Shown piece after piece: positions 26,001 to 35,740 of a stretch of DNA of 64,000 nt (positions within the stretch are counted from its first letter, which is position 1; each line of letters opens with the position of its first letter). The notes below the pieces were generated by a model, which did not search any database, was not told the DNA's origin, and worked only from the letters and a program-made list of their open reading frames with translations. The stretch covers positions 124,001-188,000 of the forward strand of contig CAWGQC010000012.1 in the NCBI GenBank assembly GCA_963824645.1, given 5' to 3'. The translations under genes were made by a program, and so were the position numbers. The stretch is from Bog-756 sp963824645 (GTDB lineage: Bacteria > Actinomycetota > Acidimicrobiia > Acidimicrobiales > RAAP-2).

Positions 26001-27638
26001 GCTCATGAGCGAAGCCATGGGGCCGAGAGAGTTCCAGTCCATGGTGCCGTCCTGCAACGGGGTGTCCACCGCCTGCAGGACGGCGGCGGTGGCCAACGAG
26101 CCCATGATCTGCTGCTCGTGGGTCACGAAGGGACGGGTCATGAGACCGGGGTAGACGGTGTCGATGGTGTCCCCCCACCGGTAGGCGGCGAAGTCGTTGC
26201 CGGGCAGGGCGTAGACGCGGGTTCCCGGGTGGCTGCTGTCGAGGGCGGCCGCTGCCTGACCCACGTAGGAGGGAGGCGTGGCCGGCTGGGTGAAGCCGTT
26301 GGCGATGATGCCGCCGGTCCACAGGGGCACGGTCGCCCCGGCCACGGCGGCCACGGCGAAGGCCCCGACGACCAGCCCTGTCTTGTGCACCCGGACGGCC
26401 ACCGCGCTGACCCCTCCACCCAGGAACATGGCCAGACCGAGGATGACCAGGGGGGAGGCCCGGTCGGTCGAACGGAGTGCCAGTCCGGCCGTGGTGTCGA
26501 CCAGGAGGGACTTGATCAGCGACCCCACGTCGGTCGGATCGCTGTAGGGGTTGGGTCCGACGGCCAGGACCATGCCCACCACGGTGATCAGGACGAAGTA
26601 GGCCCGGTGGCGCCACCGGGAGAAGACAGCGGCCACGAAGCACAGCACGGGGACGACGAAACTGGCCACGATGAGCCAGACGTTCTGGGTGTAGGCCACT
26701 GCCGTCTGGGTCCACGGTCCCACCCGATCGGATCCGTAGAAGTACCAGTAGCCCAGTCCCCGGATGATCTCCGAGGCCAACGAGGCGCCACTGGTGGCCG
26801 GCACCGTCTCGGTGTACTTGAGAACGTTGACGCCGAAGGCGGCCTCGACCTCCAGACCGGCCGCCCACCACAGGGAGACCAGCACCGTCAGGAGCCCGAC
26901 CTTCCAGGCCACCCCCCAGGCCTGACGCCAGGACGACTGGCGGGCCACGACCACGGCGTAGGGCAGCCACAGGGCGGGGGCGATGCCCACGAAGAGGAAG
27001 GAGCTGGCGTTGATGCTGCTGGTCAGGGCCACCACCAGGGCGAACAGGGCCGGATACCGCCACCCCCCCCGGCGCAGGGCCAGAACCACAAAAGCCACCA
27101 GCCAGGGCAGCGCGGACCAGGGGAGGAGGATGACCGAGATGCGGCCGGCGTACTGGAGCACGTAGGGCGTGAACATGAACCCGATGGCGGCCACGTAACG
27201 GCCCGGACCGGTGAGGCCGATGACCCGGCACAAGTAGAGGACGCCGGCTCCGGCGGCGAACAGCAGGCAGCCCATCCACAGCCGTTGGGCCACCCACAAG
27301 GAGACATGGAGCTCGGCCATGACCCAAAAGAACGGGCCCATGGGCAGGAGGTAGCCGATGTTCTGGTGGGTGACGGTACCCATGCCCACGCCCGGGTCCC
27401 ACATCGAGAGGGCCTGGCGCACATAACGCCCGGGGTCGAGGTAGAGATAGGTCTTGGTGTCATCGGTCACCACACCGGGCTGGGAGGCCAGCATGGGGAT
27501 GAAGGCCAGCAGGGCCAGGGCCGTGTAGTCGAGGGCTGCCCGCAGGCGGCTCTCGGACCGGATGGACCGGAGCAGAGCTCCGACCCGACCGGGTGGGCGG
27601 TCCGCAGGCGCGGCAGAGGAAGGGTGGGGAGCCGACAC
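23079..27638 (-). CDS. AftD-like alpha-(1->3)-arabinofuranosyltransferase family protein
   Basis: Very large membrane glycosyltransferase, 1519 residues. The N-terminal third is a GT-C domain with about a dozen helices; the first extracytoplasmic loop contains VVTDDTKTYLYLDPGRY, the acidic motif of the AftD/DUF3367 family, then WDPGVGMGTVTHQNIGYLLP. The extracytoplasmic region includes two discoidin-like carbohydrate-binding modules (about residues 750-850, LDGNTQTNWLDNS; about 990-1100, LDNDPSTLWEPGF). Two to four helices near the C-terminus follow. In mycobacteria AftD adds alpha-1,3 arabinofuranose branches to arabinogalactan and lipoarabinomannan. GTG 27638 is chosen because a TACACT box lies 11 bases upstream. 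An AftD homologue beside a UDP-galactopyranose-mutase-like gene suggests furanose-containing envelope glycans, which is inference. Confidence 0.83.
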   Translation of the reverse strand: MSAPHPSSAAPADRPPGRVGALLRSIRSESRLRAALDYTALALLAFIPMLASQPGVVTDDTKTYLYLDPGRYVRQALSMWDPGVGMGTVTHQNIGYLLPMGPFFWVMAELHVSLWVAQRLWMGCLLFAAGAGVLYLCRVIGLTGPGRYVAAIGFMFTPYVLQYAGRISVILLPWSALPWLVAFVVLALRRGGWRYPALFALVVALTSSINASSFLFVGIAPALWLPYAVVVARQSSWRQAWGVAWKVGLLTVLVSLWWAAGLEVEAAFGVNVLKYTETVPATSGASLASEIIRGLGYWYFYGSDRVGPWTQTAVAYTQNVWLIVASFVVPVLCFVAAVFSRWRHRAYFVLITVVGMVLAVGPNPYSDPTDVGSLIKSLLVDTTAGLALRSTDRASPLVILGLAMFLGGGVSAVAVRVHKTGLVVGAFAVAAVAGATVPLWTGGIIANGFTQPATPPSYVGQAAAALDSSHPGTRVYALPGNDFAAYRWGDTIDTVYPGLMTRPFVTHEQQIMGSLATAAVLQAVDTPLQDGTMDWNSLGPMASLMSAGDVLVQYDQAYERYDTPLPQQVAADLATTPSGLTDPVSYGTPRPNVPVIPHFDEATLSRPPNQGWTPPLVSYTVTDPRPIVRTETTATPLVVDGDASGIDNAASVGLLADNPTVLYAGTLDTDRSLQKETLSQRADLVVTDTNRKQGYEWNSLNEQTGYTETAAQGPDTTNAADAPLNLFPKAPADAQTTAVLPGVSSVTASSYGSSITYLPEDQPANALDGNTQTNWLDNSFVPPVGQWWQVVLAQPRTESSLTLVQPQTGNPDRTITRATLTFDGGHPLTVALGPASLLPSGQTITFTPRTFTTLRITVEASHVDNPATPVGSRSSVGFAEVGIPGLTVHEVIAMPEDLLRAAGPSSGFDRLSLVMTRLRSSGFPPRQDVEPALSRSFWLPTGRTFSLTGSARISPLIPDDMIDRLVGRPGANGTGIVAYSLGRLPGDLQAGAIATLDNDPSTLWEPGFGATHQAGDWLDYRLPEPITFDHLNLQIAADGQHSVPTRVTVATGTASTTFALPPLADSTVPGSVVDVPVSLPPMTGADIRITVDAVRIENTPNYYSQTPIAMPIGIAEVGIPGLQAAPVPAIIPSSCRDDLLSMDGNPLWVSVSGSTTTALARQALTVSLCGPDAGGLTLGPGTHTLEAVPGQTSGFDIDQLAFDSAPGGGPMALSSPTTLAAPSVPAAPTVHVIRQSSTSIRLSVLGVNPASGQAPIDVVLGQSINAGWRASVVGGPTLGPPFLIDGFANGWRLDPSTLGPGAVRDGAVTVVLTWQPQSRVDIALIISALAIVACVVLVFVPRRRRRNRGGHARGAARAAGGPDESLVTDPRDGPRLAVPFAKEAPRAPVWVSLVTGVVAGGAAAVIAAPLVGLTVGLATAVVLLVPRLRIVLGLVAIAGIVAAGEYTAATQAAQHVLPDGSWPLSFQKAADYAWAGVVFLGADGAVDVILHRRRSRKESAQIQGTEMAPVTPTAPADGS

Positions 27639-27649
27639 GAGTGATCGGT

Positions 27650-27655
27650 AGTGTA
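27650..27655 (-). promoter_or_regulatory. -10 box TACACT of the aftD-like gene
   Basis: On the minus strand TACACT ends 11 bases before the GTG start at 27638, with no Shine-Dalgarno sequence between. A leader of only a few bases is expected. No clear -35 element. Confidence 0.42.
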
Positions 27656-27748
27656 AACAACCGACCGCTGACGAAGGCATCATCGCCCTGGCCGGTGACC
27701 ACCTCTGGCTGAGGCGCCGGCGACACACCGAGCACCTGGAGAATTCCG

Positions 27749-28624
27749 ATGAGCGAGAGCAGTCCGACCCCGGGCCGGCGAGGGGTGCTGGACACCGCCC
27801 GGCCGCACCGCCCCGGTCCTCGGCTGACCGGAGAGCGTCCCATGCAGGGGGTCACCCCCGACTCCCTGCTGGCCCTCCACGCCGCCGGGTACCGGACGGT
27901 CATCGAGCGGCTGGGCCCGGGCCGGCTGCTCGATGTGGGCTGTGGGCAGGGATTCGAGTCGGCTCGGTTCCTGGCCGAGGACCGGACCGTCTTCGGGGTC
28001 GACTACAGCGCCGACGCGGTGGTGGCCGCCCGTCAACGCTGGGCAGGGGAGGGCCTGTCCGTGGCCCAGATGAACGCCCTGGCTCTGGGGTGCGCCGACG
28101 GCGCCTTCGACTGGACCTGTTCCTCCCATCTCATCGAGCATTTCGACGATCCCGAAGGTCATGTACGCGAGTTGTCCCGGGTGCTGGCCGACGACGGGAC
28201 GGCGTTCTTCCTCACGCCCAATGCGCCGGCGGATTTCGAGAATCCGTTCCACATCCACCTGTTCGAACCACCCGAGCTCCAGGCCCTGCTGACCCGCTAC
28301 TTCGGTGAGGTGGAGATCCTGGGCCTCGACCCGGTGCCCTGGGTCAAGGCCGACTTCGCCGCCCGCCGGGCCAAGGCCGAGAAGGTGCTCCGTCTCGATG
28401 TCTTCGATCTGCGCCACCGGATACCGCGGGCCTGGTACATCGGGATCTACACCCGGGTCCTACCGGTGGCCTACCGTTTGATGGCCCGGGGGGACTCCGG
28501 CGGCTCGACCGGCATCACCGCCGACGACTTCTCGGTCACCGACCAGTTGGATCGCACCACCATGGTGCTGTTCGCCACCGCTTCGCGGCCCCGCCGGGCG
28601 CCACCGGCCGGGACACCGGAGTGA
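27749..28624 (+). CDS. class I SAM-dependent methyltransferase
   Basis: 291-residue protein. LLDVGCGQGFESARFLAE is motif I of the Rossmann methyltransferase fold (about residues 60-77), VFGVDYSADAVV is motif II, and SSHLIEHFDDPEGHVRELSRVL matches the Methyltransf_11 motif with conserved HxxEH-like spacing. The C-terminal third (LFEPPELQALLTRYFGEVEI) also fits that family. ATG 27749 has GGAG about seven bases upstream; ATG 27842 is a shorter alternative. The stop overlaps the coaE start by four bases. Substrate is unknown; glycan or lipid methylation is possible from the neighbourhood, but adjacency to coaE gives no direct clue. Confidence 0.82.
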   Translation: MSESSPTPGRRGVLDTARPHRPGPRLTGERPMQGVTPDSLLALHAAGYRTVIERLGPGRLLDVGCGQGFESARFLAEDRTVFGVDYSADAVVAARQRWAGEGLSVAQMNALALGCADGAFDWTCSSHLIEHFDDPEGHVRELSRVLADDGTAFFLTPNAPADFENPFHIHLFEPPELQALLTRYFGEVEILGLDPVPWVKADFAARRAKAEKVLRLDVFDLRHRIPRAWYIGIYTRVLPVAYRLMARGDSGGSTGITADDFSVTDQLDRTTMVLFATASRPRRAPPAGTPE

Positions 28625-29268
28625 TCGCCGTCGGCCTCACCGGGGGGATCGGGTCGGGCAAGTCGACGGTGGCCGATCTGCTGGTGGAAAGGGGCGCCGT
28701 GTTGATCGATGCCGACCGGGTGGCCCGCGAGGTGGTGGCCCCCGGCGGGCCGGCCTACCAACCGGTCATCGACCGCTTCGGGACCGCCGTGGTCGACGGC
28801 GACGGTCTCATCGACCGGCCCAAACTGGCCTCCCTGGTCTTCGGCCACCCCGAGGCTCTGGCTGATCTCAACGCCATCACCCACCCGGCCATCGGTGTGG
28901 AGATGATCACCCGGAAGGACGGTTTCGCCGACACCCCGGCCATCGTGGTCATGGACATCCCCCTGCTCAAGAGCATCCACCGTGAGACGCTGTCGCTGGC
29001 GGCGGTGATCGTGGTCGACGTGCCCACCGACCTGGCCCTCGAGCGCCTGGTGACCATACGGGGGATGGACAGGGACGACGCCGCCGCCCGCATCGGCTCC
29101 CAAATCGATCGCGACGCCCGCCTGGAGGGTGCCGACCTGGTCATCGACAACACCGGCGACCACGACCATCTCCGGGGCCAGGTGGAGCGGGTGTGGACCG
29201 CGCTGGTGGAGCGGCGCGACAGCGGACACCTACCGGGGCCGGGTGGGATGCCGTCGACCGCCGGGTAG
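28621..29268 (+). CDS. coaE: dephospho-CoA kinase
   Basis: Last step of coenzyme A synthesis: ATP-dependent phosphorylation of the ribose 3'-hydroxyl of dephospho-CoA. The 215-residue product starts with GLTGGIGSGKSTVADLL (P-loop), followed by LIDADRVAREVV, the substrate-binding DAD motif, and the CoaE lid region with RGMDRDDAAARIGSQ. The length is normal for a CoaE without the C-terminal UPF0157 extension found in mycobacteria. GTG 28621 overlaps the methyltransferase stop (GTGA). coaE upstream of uvrB-uvrA is conserved in actinobacteria. Confidence 0.95.
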   Translation: MIAVGLTGGIGSGKSTVADLLVERGAVLIDADRVAREVVAPGGPAYQPVIDRFGTAVVDGDGLIDRPKLASLVFGHPEALADLNAITHPAIGVEMITRKDGFADTPAIVVMDIPLLKSIHRETLSLAAVIVVDVPTDLALERLVTIRGMDRDDAAARIGSQIDRDARLEGADLVIDNTGDHDHLRGQVERVWTALVERRDSGHLPGPGGMPSTAG

Positions 29269-29311
29269 CCGCTGCCCCCGTCCTCCCGGATCCATCGTCA
29301 CACCTGCCCGG

Positions 29312-29317
29312 TACCAT
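29312..29317 (+). promoter_or_regulatory. -10 box TACCAT of a leaderless uvrB promoter
   Basis: TACCAT ends six bases before GTG 29324. There is no ribosome binding site in the 55-bp coaE-uvrB gap, so the transcript probably begins at or within a base or two of the start codon. No LexA-box-like palindrome was recognised nearby. Confidence 0.5.
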
Positions 29318-29323
29318 CGTCGT

Positions 29324-31435
29324 GTGCCGGCATTCGAGGTCGTTTCGCCCTTCCGCCCCGCCGGCGATCAGCCCGAGGCCATCGCCGGACTGGTGGCCGG
29401 CCTCGAGCGGGGTGACCGCTACCAGACCCTGCTGGGTATCACCGGCTCGGGCAAGACGGCCACCATCGCCTGGACCATCGAGTCGGTGCAACGCCCCACC
29501 CTGATCATCGAGCCCAACAAATCGCTGGCCGCCCAGCTGGCCGCCGAGCTCAAGGAATTGTTCCCCCGTAATCGGGTCGAGTACTTCGTGTCCTACTACG
29601 ACTACTACCAACCCGAGGCCTACGTCCCCTCTTCGGACACCTACATCGAGAAGGACTCGTCCATCAATGACGAGATCGACCGGTTGCGGCACGCCTGCAC
29701 CTCGTCCCTCCTGCTCCGGCCGGACACCATCGTGGTGGCCTCGGTGAGCTGCATCTACGGTTTGGGCTCACCGGAGGAGTACCGGGATCGCATCGTGGCG
29801 CTCCGCCCCGGGGAGGTCCACGATCAACGCTCGCTGCTCCGCCGGCTGATCGAGCTGCAGTATTCGCGCAACGACGTCAACCTGACCCGCGGCCAGTTCC
29901 GGGCCCGGGGGGACACCCTCGAGATCCACGCCGCCTACGAGAGCAAGGCGGTGCGGATCGAGTTCTTCGGTGACACGGTCGAACGCATCCGGCCCTTCGA
30001 CGTGACCACCGGCGAGATCGGTGACGAGCTCGACGAGCTGGTGGTGTTCGCCAACACCCACTACGGCACCGGCGACGAGCGCATGCGGGCCGCCGTCGAG
30101 GGAATCGAGGCCGAGCTCCGGGTCCGGCTCACCGAGCTCACCGATGCCGGCAAGCTGCTCGAGGCCCAGCGGCTGCGCATGCGGACCGAGTACGACCTCG
30201 AGATGCTGGCCGAAACCGGGGTGTGCAGCGGGGTCGAGAACTACAGCCGTCACCTCGACGGACGGCGTCCGGGCGAGGCGCCCTTCACCCTCCTCGACTT
30301 CTTCCCCAAGGACTTCCTGGTCGTTCTGGACGAGAGCCATGTGGCCGTTCCCCAGCTCCGGGGTCAGTTCGCTGGGGACCGGTCGCGGAAGGAGACCCTG
30401 GTCGATCACGGTTTCCGGCTTCCCTCGGCCCTCGACAACCGTCCCCTCCGCTTCGAGGAGTTCATCGAGCGCACCGGGCAGACCATCCTGCTGTCGGCCA
30501 CGCCCGGCCCGTGGGAGTTCGAGCACAGCGCCAACGTGGTCGAACAGGTCATCCGACCCACCGGGCTGGTCGACCCGGAGGTGGACGTGCGGCCGACCAC
30601 CGGACAGATCGACGACCTCCGGGAGCGGATTGAATCCACCGTGGCCGACGGGAACCGGGTGCTGGTGACCACCCTGACCAAAAAGATGGCCGAGGATCTG
30701 ACCGACTACTTGTCCGAACAGGGGGTCCGGGTCCAGTATCTGCACTCCGACGTGGACACCATGGCCCGTATCGAGATCCTGCGCGACCTCCGACTCGGGG
30801 TCTTCGACGTGCTGGTGGGCATCAACCTCCTGCGGGAGGGCCTCGACCTCCCAGAGGTGGGTCTGGTGGCGGTGCTCGACGCCGACAAAGAAGGCTTCCT
30901 CCGTTCGGCCTCCTCGCTCATCCAGACCATGGGTCGGGCGGCCCGGAACGTGAACGGCCGGGTCGTCCTCTATGCCGACTCCATCACCGAGTCGATGCGG
31001 ACGGCCATCGGTGAGACCCAGCGCCGGCGGGCCCGCCAGATCGCCTATAACCAGGCCCACGGCATCGATCCCCGCTCGATCACCAAGTCGGTCACCGACA
31101 TCCTGTCCCGTGTCCGGGACGAGGACGGGATGTCGGCCGCGGCCAGCGGCCGGGGCGACCGGCGGGCCCCGCGACGGTCGGCCAACCGGGACCCGCGGGC
31201 CGAGGCGGCGGCCATGGCCCAGGCCGTCGGTCCCGACGCCGACGAACTGTCCGCCCTCATTCACCGTCTCGACGCGGCCATGGCCGTAGCCGCCGAAGAG
31301 CTGCGGTTCGAGGAGGCGGCTCTACTCCGGGACGAGATCACCGAGCTGAGGACCCTGCTGGCCCACGATCCGGTGGATGGATCCGTCATCCTGGACGATG
31401 ACAGTACCGGTCTGGTCACCGTCACCGATGGCTGA
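29324..31435 (+). CDS. uvrB: excinuclease ABC subunit B
   Basis: Damage-verification helicase of nucleotide excision repair. The 703-residue protein has the Walker A GITGSGKTATIAW (about residue 38), the beta-hairpin region VSYYDYYQPEAYVP, helicase DEAD-type motif VVLDESHVAVPQL, motif TILLSATPGPWE, and motifs V-VI GINLLREGLDLPEV and QTMGRAARNVNGR. A C-terminal UVR domain (RFEEAALLRDEITEL) binds UvrC. GTG 29324 begins VPAFEVVSPFRPAGDQPEAI, the canonical UvrB start; the longer open frame upstream overlaps coaE and is not conserved. uvrA follows 47 bases downstream with its own -10 box. Confidence 0.97.
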   Translation: MPAFEVVSPFRPAGDQPEAIAGLVAGLERGDRYQTLLGITGSGKTATIAWTIESVQRPTLIIEPNKSLAAQLAAELKELFPRNRVEYFVSYYDYYQPEAYVPSSDTYIEKDSSINDEIDRLRHACTSSLLLRPDTIVVASVSCIYGLGSPEEYRDRIVALRPGEVHDQRSLLRRLIELQYSRNDVNLTRGQFRARGDTLEIHAAYESKAVRIEFFGDTVERIRPFDVTTGEIGDELDELVVFANTHYGTGDERMRAAVEGIEAELRVRLTELTDAGKLLEAQRLRMRTEYDLEMLAETGVCSGVENYSRHLDGRRPGEAPFTLLDFFPKDFLVVLDESHVAVPQLRGQFAGDRSRKETLVDHGFRLPSALDNRPLRFEEFIERTGQTILLSATPGPWEFEHSANVVEQVIRPTGLVDPEVDVRPTTGQIDDLRERIESTVADGNRVLVTTLTKKMAEDLTDYLSEQGVRVQYLHSDVDTMARIEILRDLRLGVFDVLVGINLLREGLDLPEVGLVAVLDADKEGFLRSASSLIQTMGRAARNVNGRVVLYADSITESMRTAIGETQRRRARQIAYNQAHGIDPRSITKSVTDILSRVRDEDGMSAAASGRGDRRAPRRSANRDPRAEAAAMAQAVGPDADELSALIHRLDAAMAVAAEELRFEEAALLRDEITELRTLLAHDPVDGSVILDDDSTGLVTVTDG

Positions 31436-31469
31436 CCAGGGCACGGCCGGAGGCCCGCATCCGCACCGG

Positions 31470-31475
31470 TATCCT
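31470..31475 (+). promoter_or_regulatory. -10 box TATCCT of a leaderless uvrA promoter
   Basis: TATCCT ends seven bases before ATG 31483 in the uvrB-uvrA gap, again without a ribosome binding site. This suggests uvrA has its own leaderless transcript in addition to any read-through from uvrB. Confidence 0.48.
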
Positions 31476-31482
31476 CACCGCC

Positions 31483-34416
<2,934 letters not shown>

Positions 34417-34431
34417 GGACGGAGAAAGAGT

Positions 34432-35547
34432 TCATACGGTGGCCAGCATGCGTTCGAGGGCCACCCGGGCCCATCGGGCCGTGTCCTCGTCCACCGTGAT
34501 CCGATTGCGCACCTCGCCCTCGACCAGACCCTCCAGCACCCAGGCCAGATGGGCGGCGTCGATCCGGAACATGGTGGAACACGGGCAGACCAGGGGGTCG
34601 AGGGAAACCACCGTTTTGTCCGGGCTTTCGTCATCCAACCGTTTGACCAGATGGATCTCCGTTCCCACCCCGAGGACGGCGCCGGGCGGCGCTTCGGCCA
34701 CGGCTCGGATGATGAAGTCGGTCGAACCGACCCGGTCGGCCACCTCGACCACCTCGTGGGCGCACTCGGGGTGGACGACCACGATCCCGTCGGGGTACTC
34801 AGCCCGAAAAGCCTCGACCTGGCCGGTGCTGAACCGCTGGTGGACCGAGCAGTGGCCCTTCCACAGCAACAGGGCCGCCGATTTGAGCGTGGCGTCCTCC
34901 AGCCCACCCCGGGCCAGACGGGGGTTCCAGACCGCCATCTGCTCGGCCCTGTAGCCCAGTTCGAACCCGGTGTTGCGGCCGAGATGCTGATCGGGGAAGA
35001 AAAGGACCTGGTCGCCGCGGCTGTGACCGCTCCCGTCCGGCCCCAGGGCCCAGGTCAGCACAGCCCGGGCATTGGACGAGGTGCACACCACACCGCCGTG
35101 TCGACCGACGAAGGCCTTGAGTGCCGCCGACGAGTTCATATAGGTGACCGGGACCACCCTTTCGAGATCGGTCACAGTGCCCAAAACGGTCCACGCCTCC
35201 TCCACCGAGTCGATATCGGCCATGTCGGCCATCGAGCAGCCGGCGTTGAGGTCCGGAAGGATGACCTGCTGGTGGTGGTCGGTCAGGATGTCGGCCGACT
35301 CGGCCATGAAGTGGACCCCGCAGAACACCACAAACTCGGCTTCCGACTGCTCGGCGGCGATGCGGGAGAGGCCGAAGGAGTCACCCCGGGCATCGGCCCA
35401 GGTCATCACCTCGTCCCGCTGGTAGTGGTGACCGAGGATGATCAGCCGGGGGCCCAACTGCCGCTTGGCCCCGTCGATCCAGCGGGCCAGCTGATCGGGA
35501 CCGGCGGTGGCGTAGCGGTCGGGGAGCGCTGTCTGTAACCGGAGCAT
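34432..35547 (-). CDS. nadA: quinolinate synthase
   Basis: Condenses iminoaspartate with dihydroxyacetone phosphate to quinolinate in NAD synthesis; carries a [4Fe-4S] cluster. The 371-residue protein has IILGHHYQRDEVMTWAD, the substrate-binding region, and candidate cluster cysteines in VVFCGVHFMAE, NAGCSMADM or VVCTSSNA, and PLVCPCSTMFRID. ATG 35547 has AAGGGGGT about eight bases upstream, so the open frame extending to 35610 is excluded. Family architecture matches the longer actinobacterial NadA. nadB and nadC, often adjacent, are not in the window. The gene is divergent from uvrC with a gap of 193 bases. Confidence 0.94.
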   Translation of the reverse strand: MLRLQTALPDRYATAGPDQLARWIDGAKRQLGPRLIILGHHYQRDEVMTWADARGDSFGLSRIAAEQSEAEFVVFCGVHFMAESADILTDHHQQVILPDLNAGCSMADMADIDSVEEAWTVLGTVTDLERVVPVTYMNSSAALKAFVGRHGGVVCTSSNARAVLTWALGPDGSGHSRGDQVLFFPDQHLGRNTGFELGYRAEQMAVWNPRLARGGLEDATLKSAALLLWKGHCSVHQRFSTGQVEAFRAEYPDGIVVVHPECAHEVVEVADRVGSTDFIIRAVAEAPPGAVLGVGTEIHLVKRLDDESPDKTVVSLDPLVCPCSTMFRIDAAHLAWVLEGLVEGEVRNRITVDEDTARWARVALERMLATV

Positions 35548-35728
35548 GGATATGACCCCCTTGTGGAGACGCTCCGGTGTATGGCCGGCGGGGACAGCCT
35601 GGTCGCCCATCCGCGGGGATGTCGGCCCCGAAGCGTAGATGTCGCCGGAAGCCAGGCCGGCATTGCCTCCAGTCTATTCCCACCGGCCGACCGAAGGTGC
35701 GTTCGCTTTGAACCGGTCCCGAAGACGG

Positions 35729-35734
35729 CACACT
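35729..35734 (+). promoter_or_regulatory. -10-like box CACACT before uvrC
   Basis: CACACT ends six bases before GTG 35741; the intervening bases are all G. TTGAAC at 35708-35713 is a possible -35 at 15-base spacing. The position matches the leaderless pattern seen for uvrB and uvrA, but a G-rich stretch could also serve as a ribosome binding site for the second GTG at 35744. Confidence 0.35.
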
Positions 35735-35740
35735 GGGGGG

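Noticed and set aside
25845..27644. 599-residue plus-strand open frame opposite the aftD-like gene
   Set aside because: Composition is extremely rich in Gly, His and Gln as expected for an antisense frame, with no domains. The minus strand encodes a recognisable membrane glycosyltransferase.
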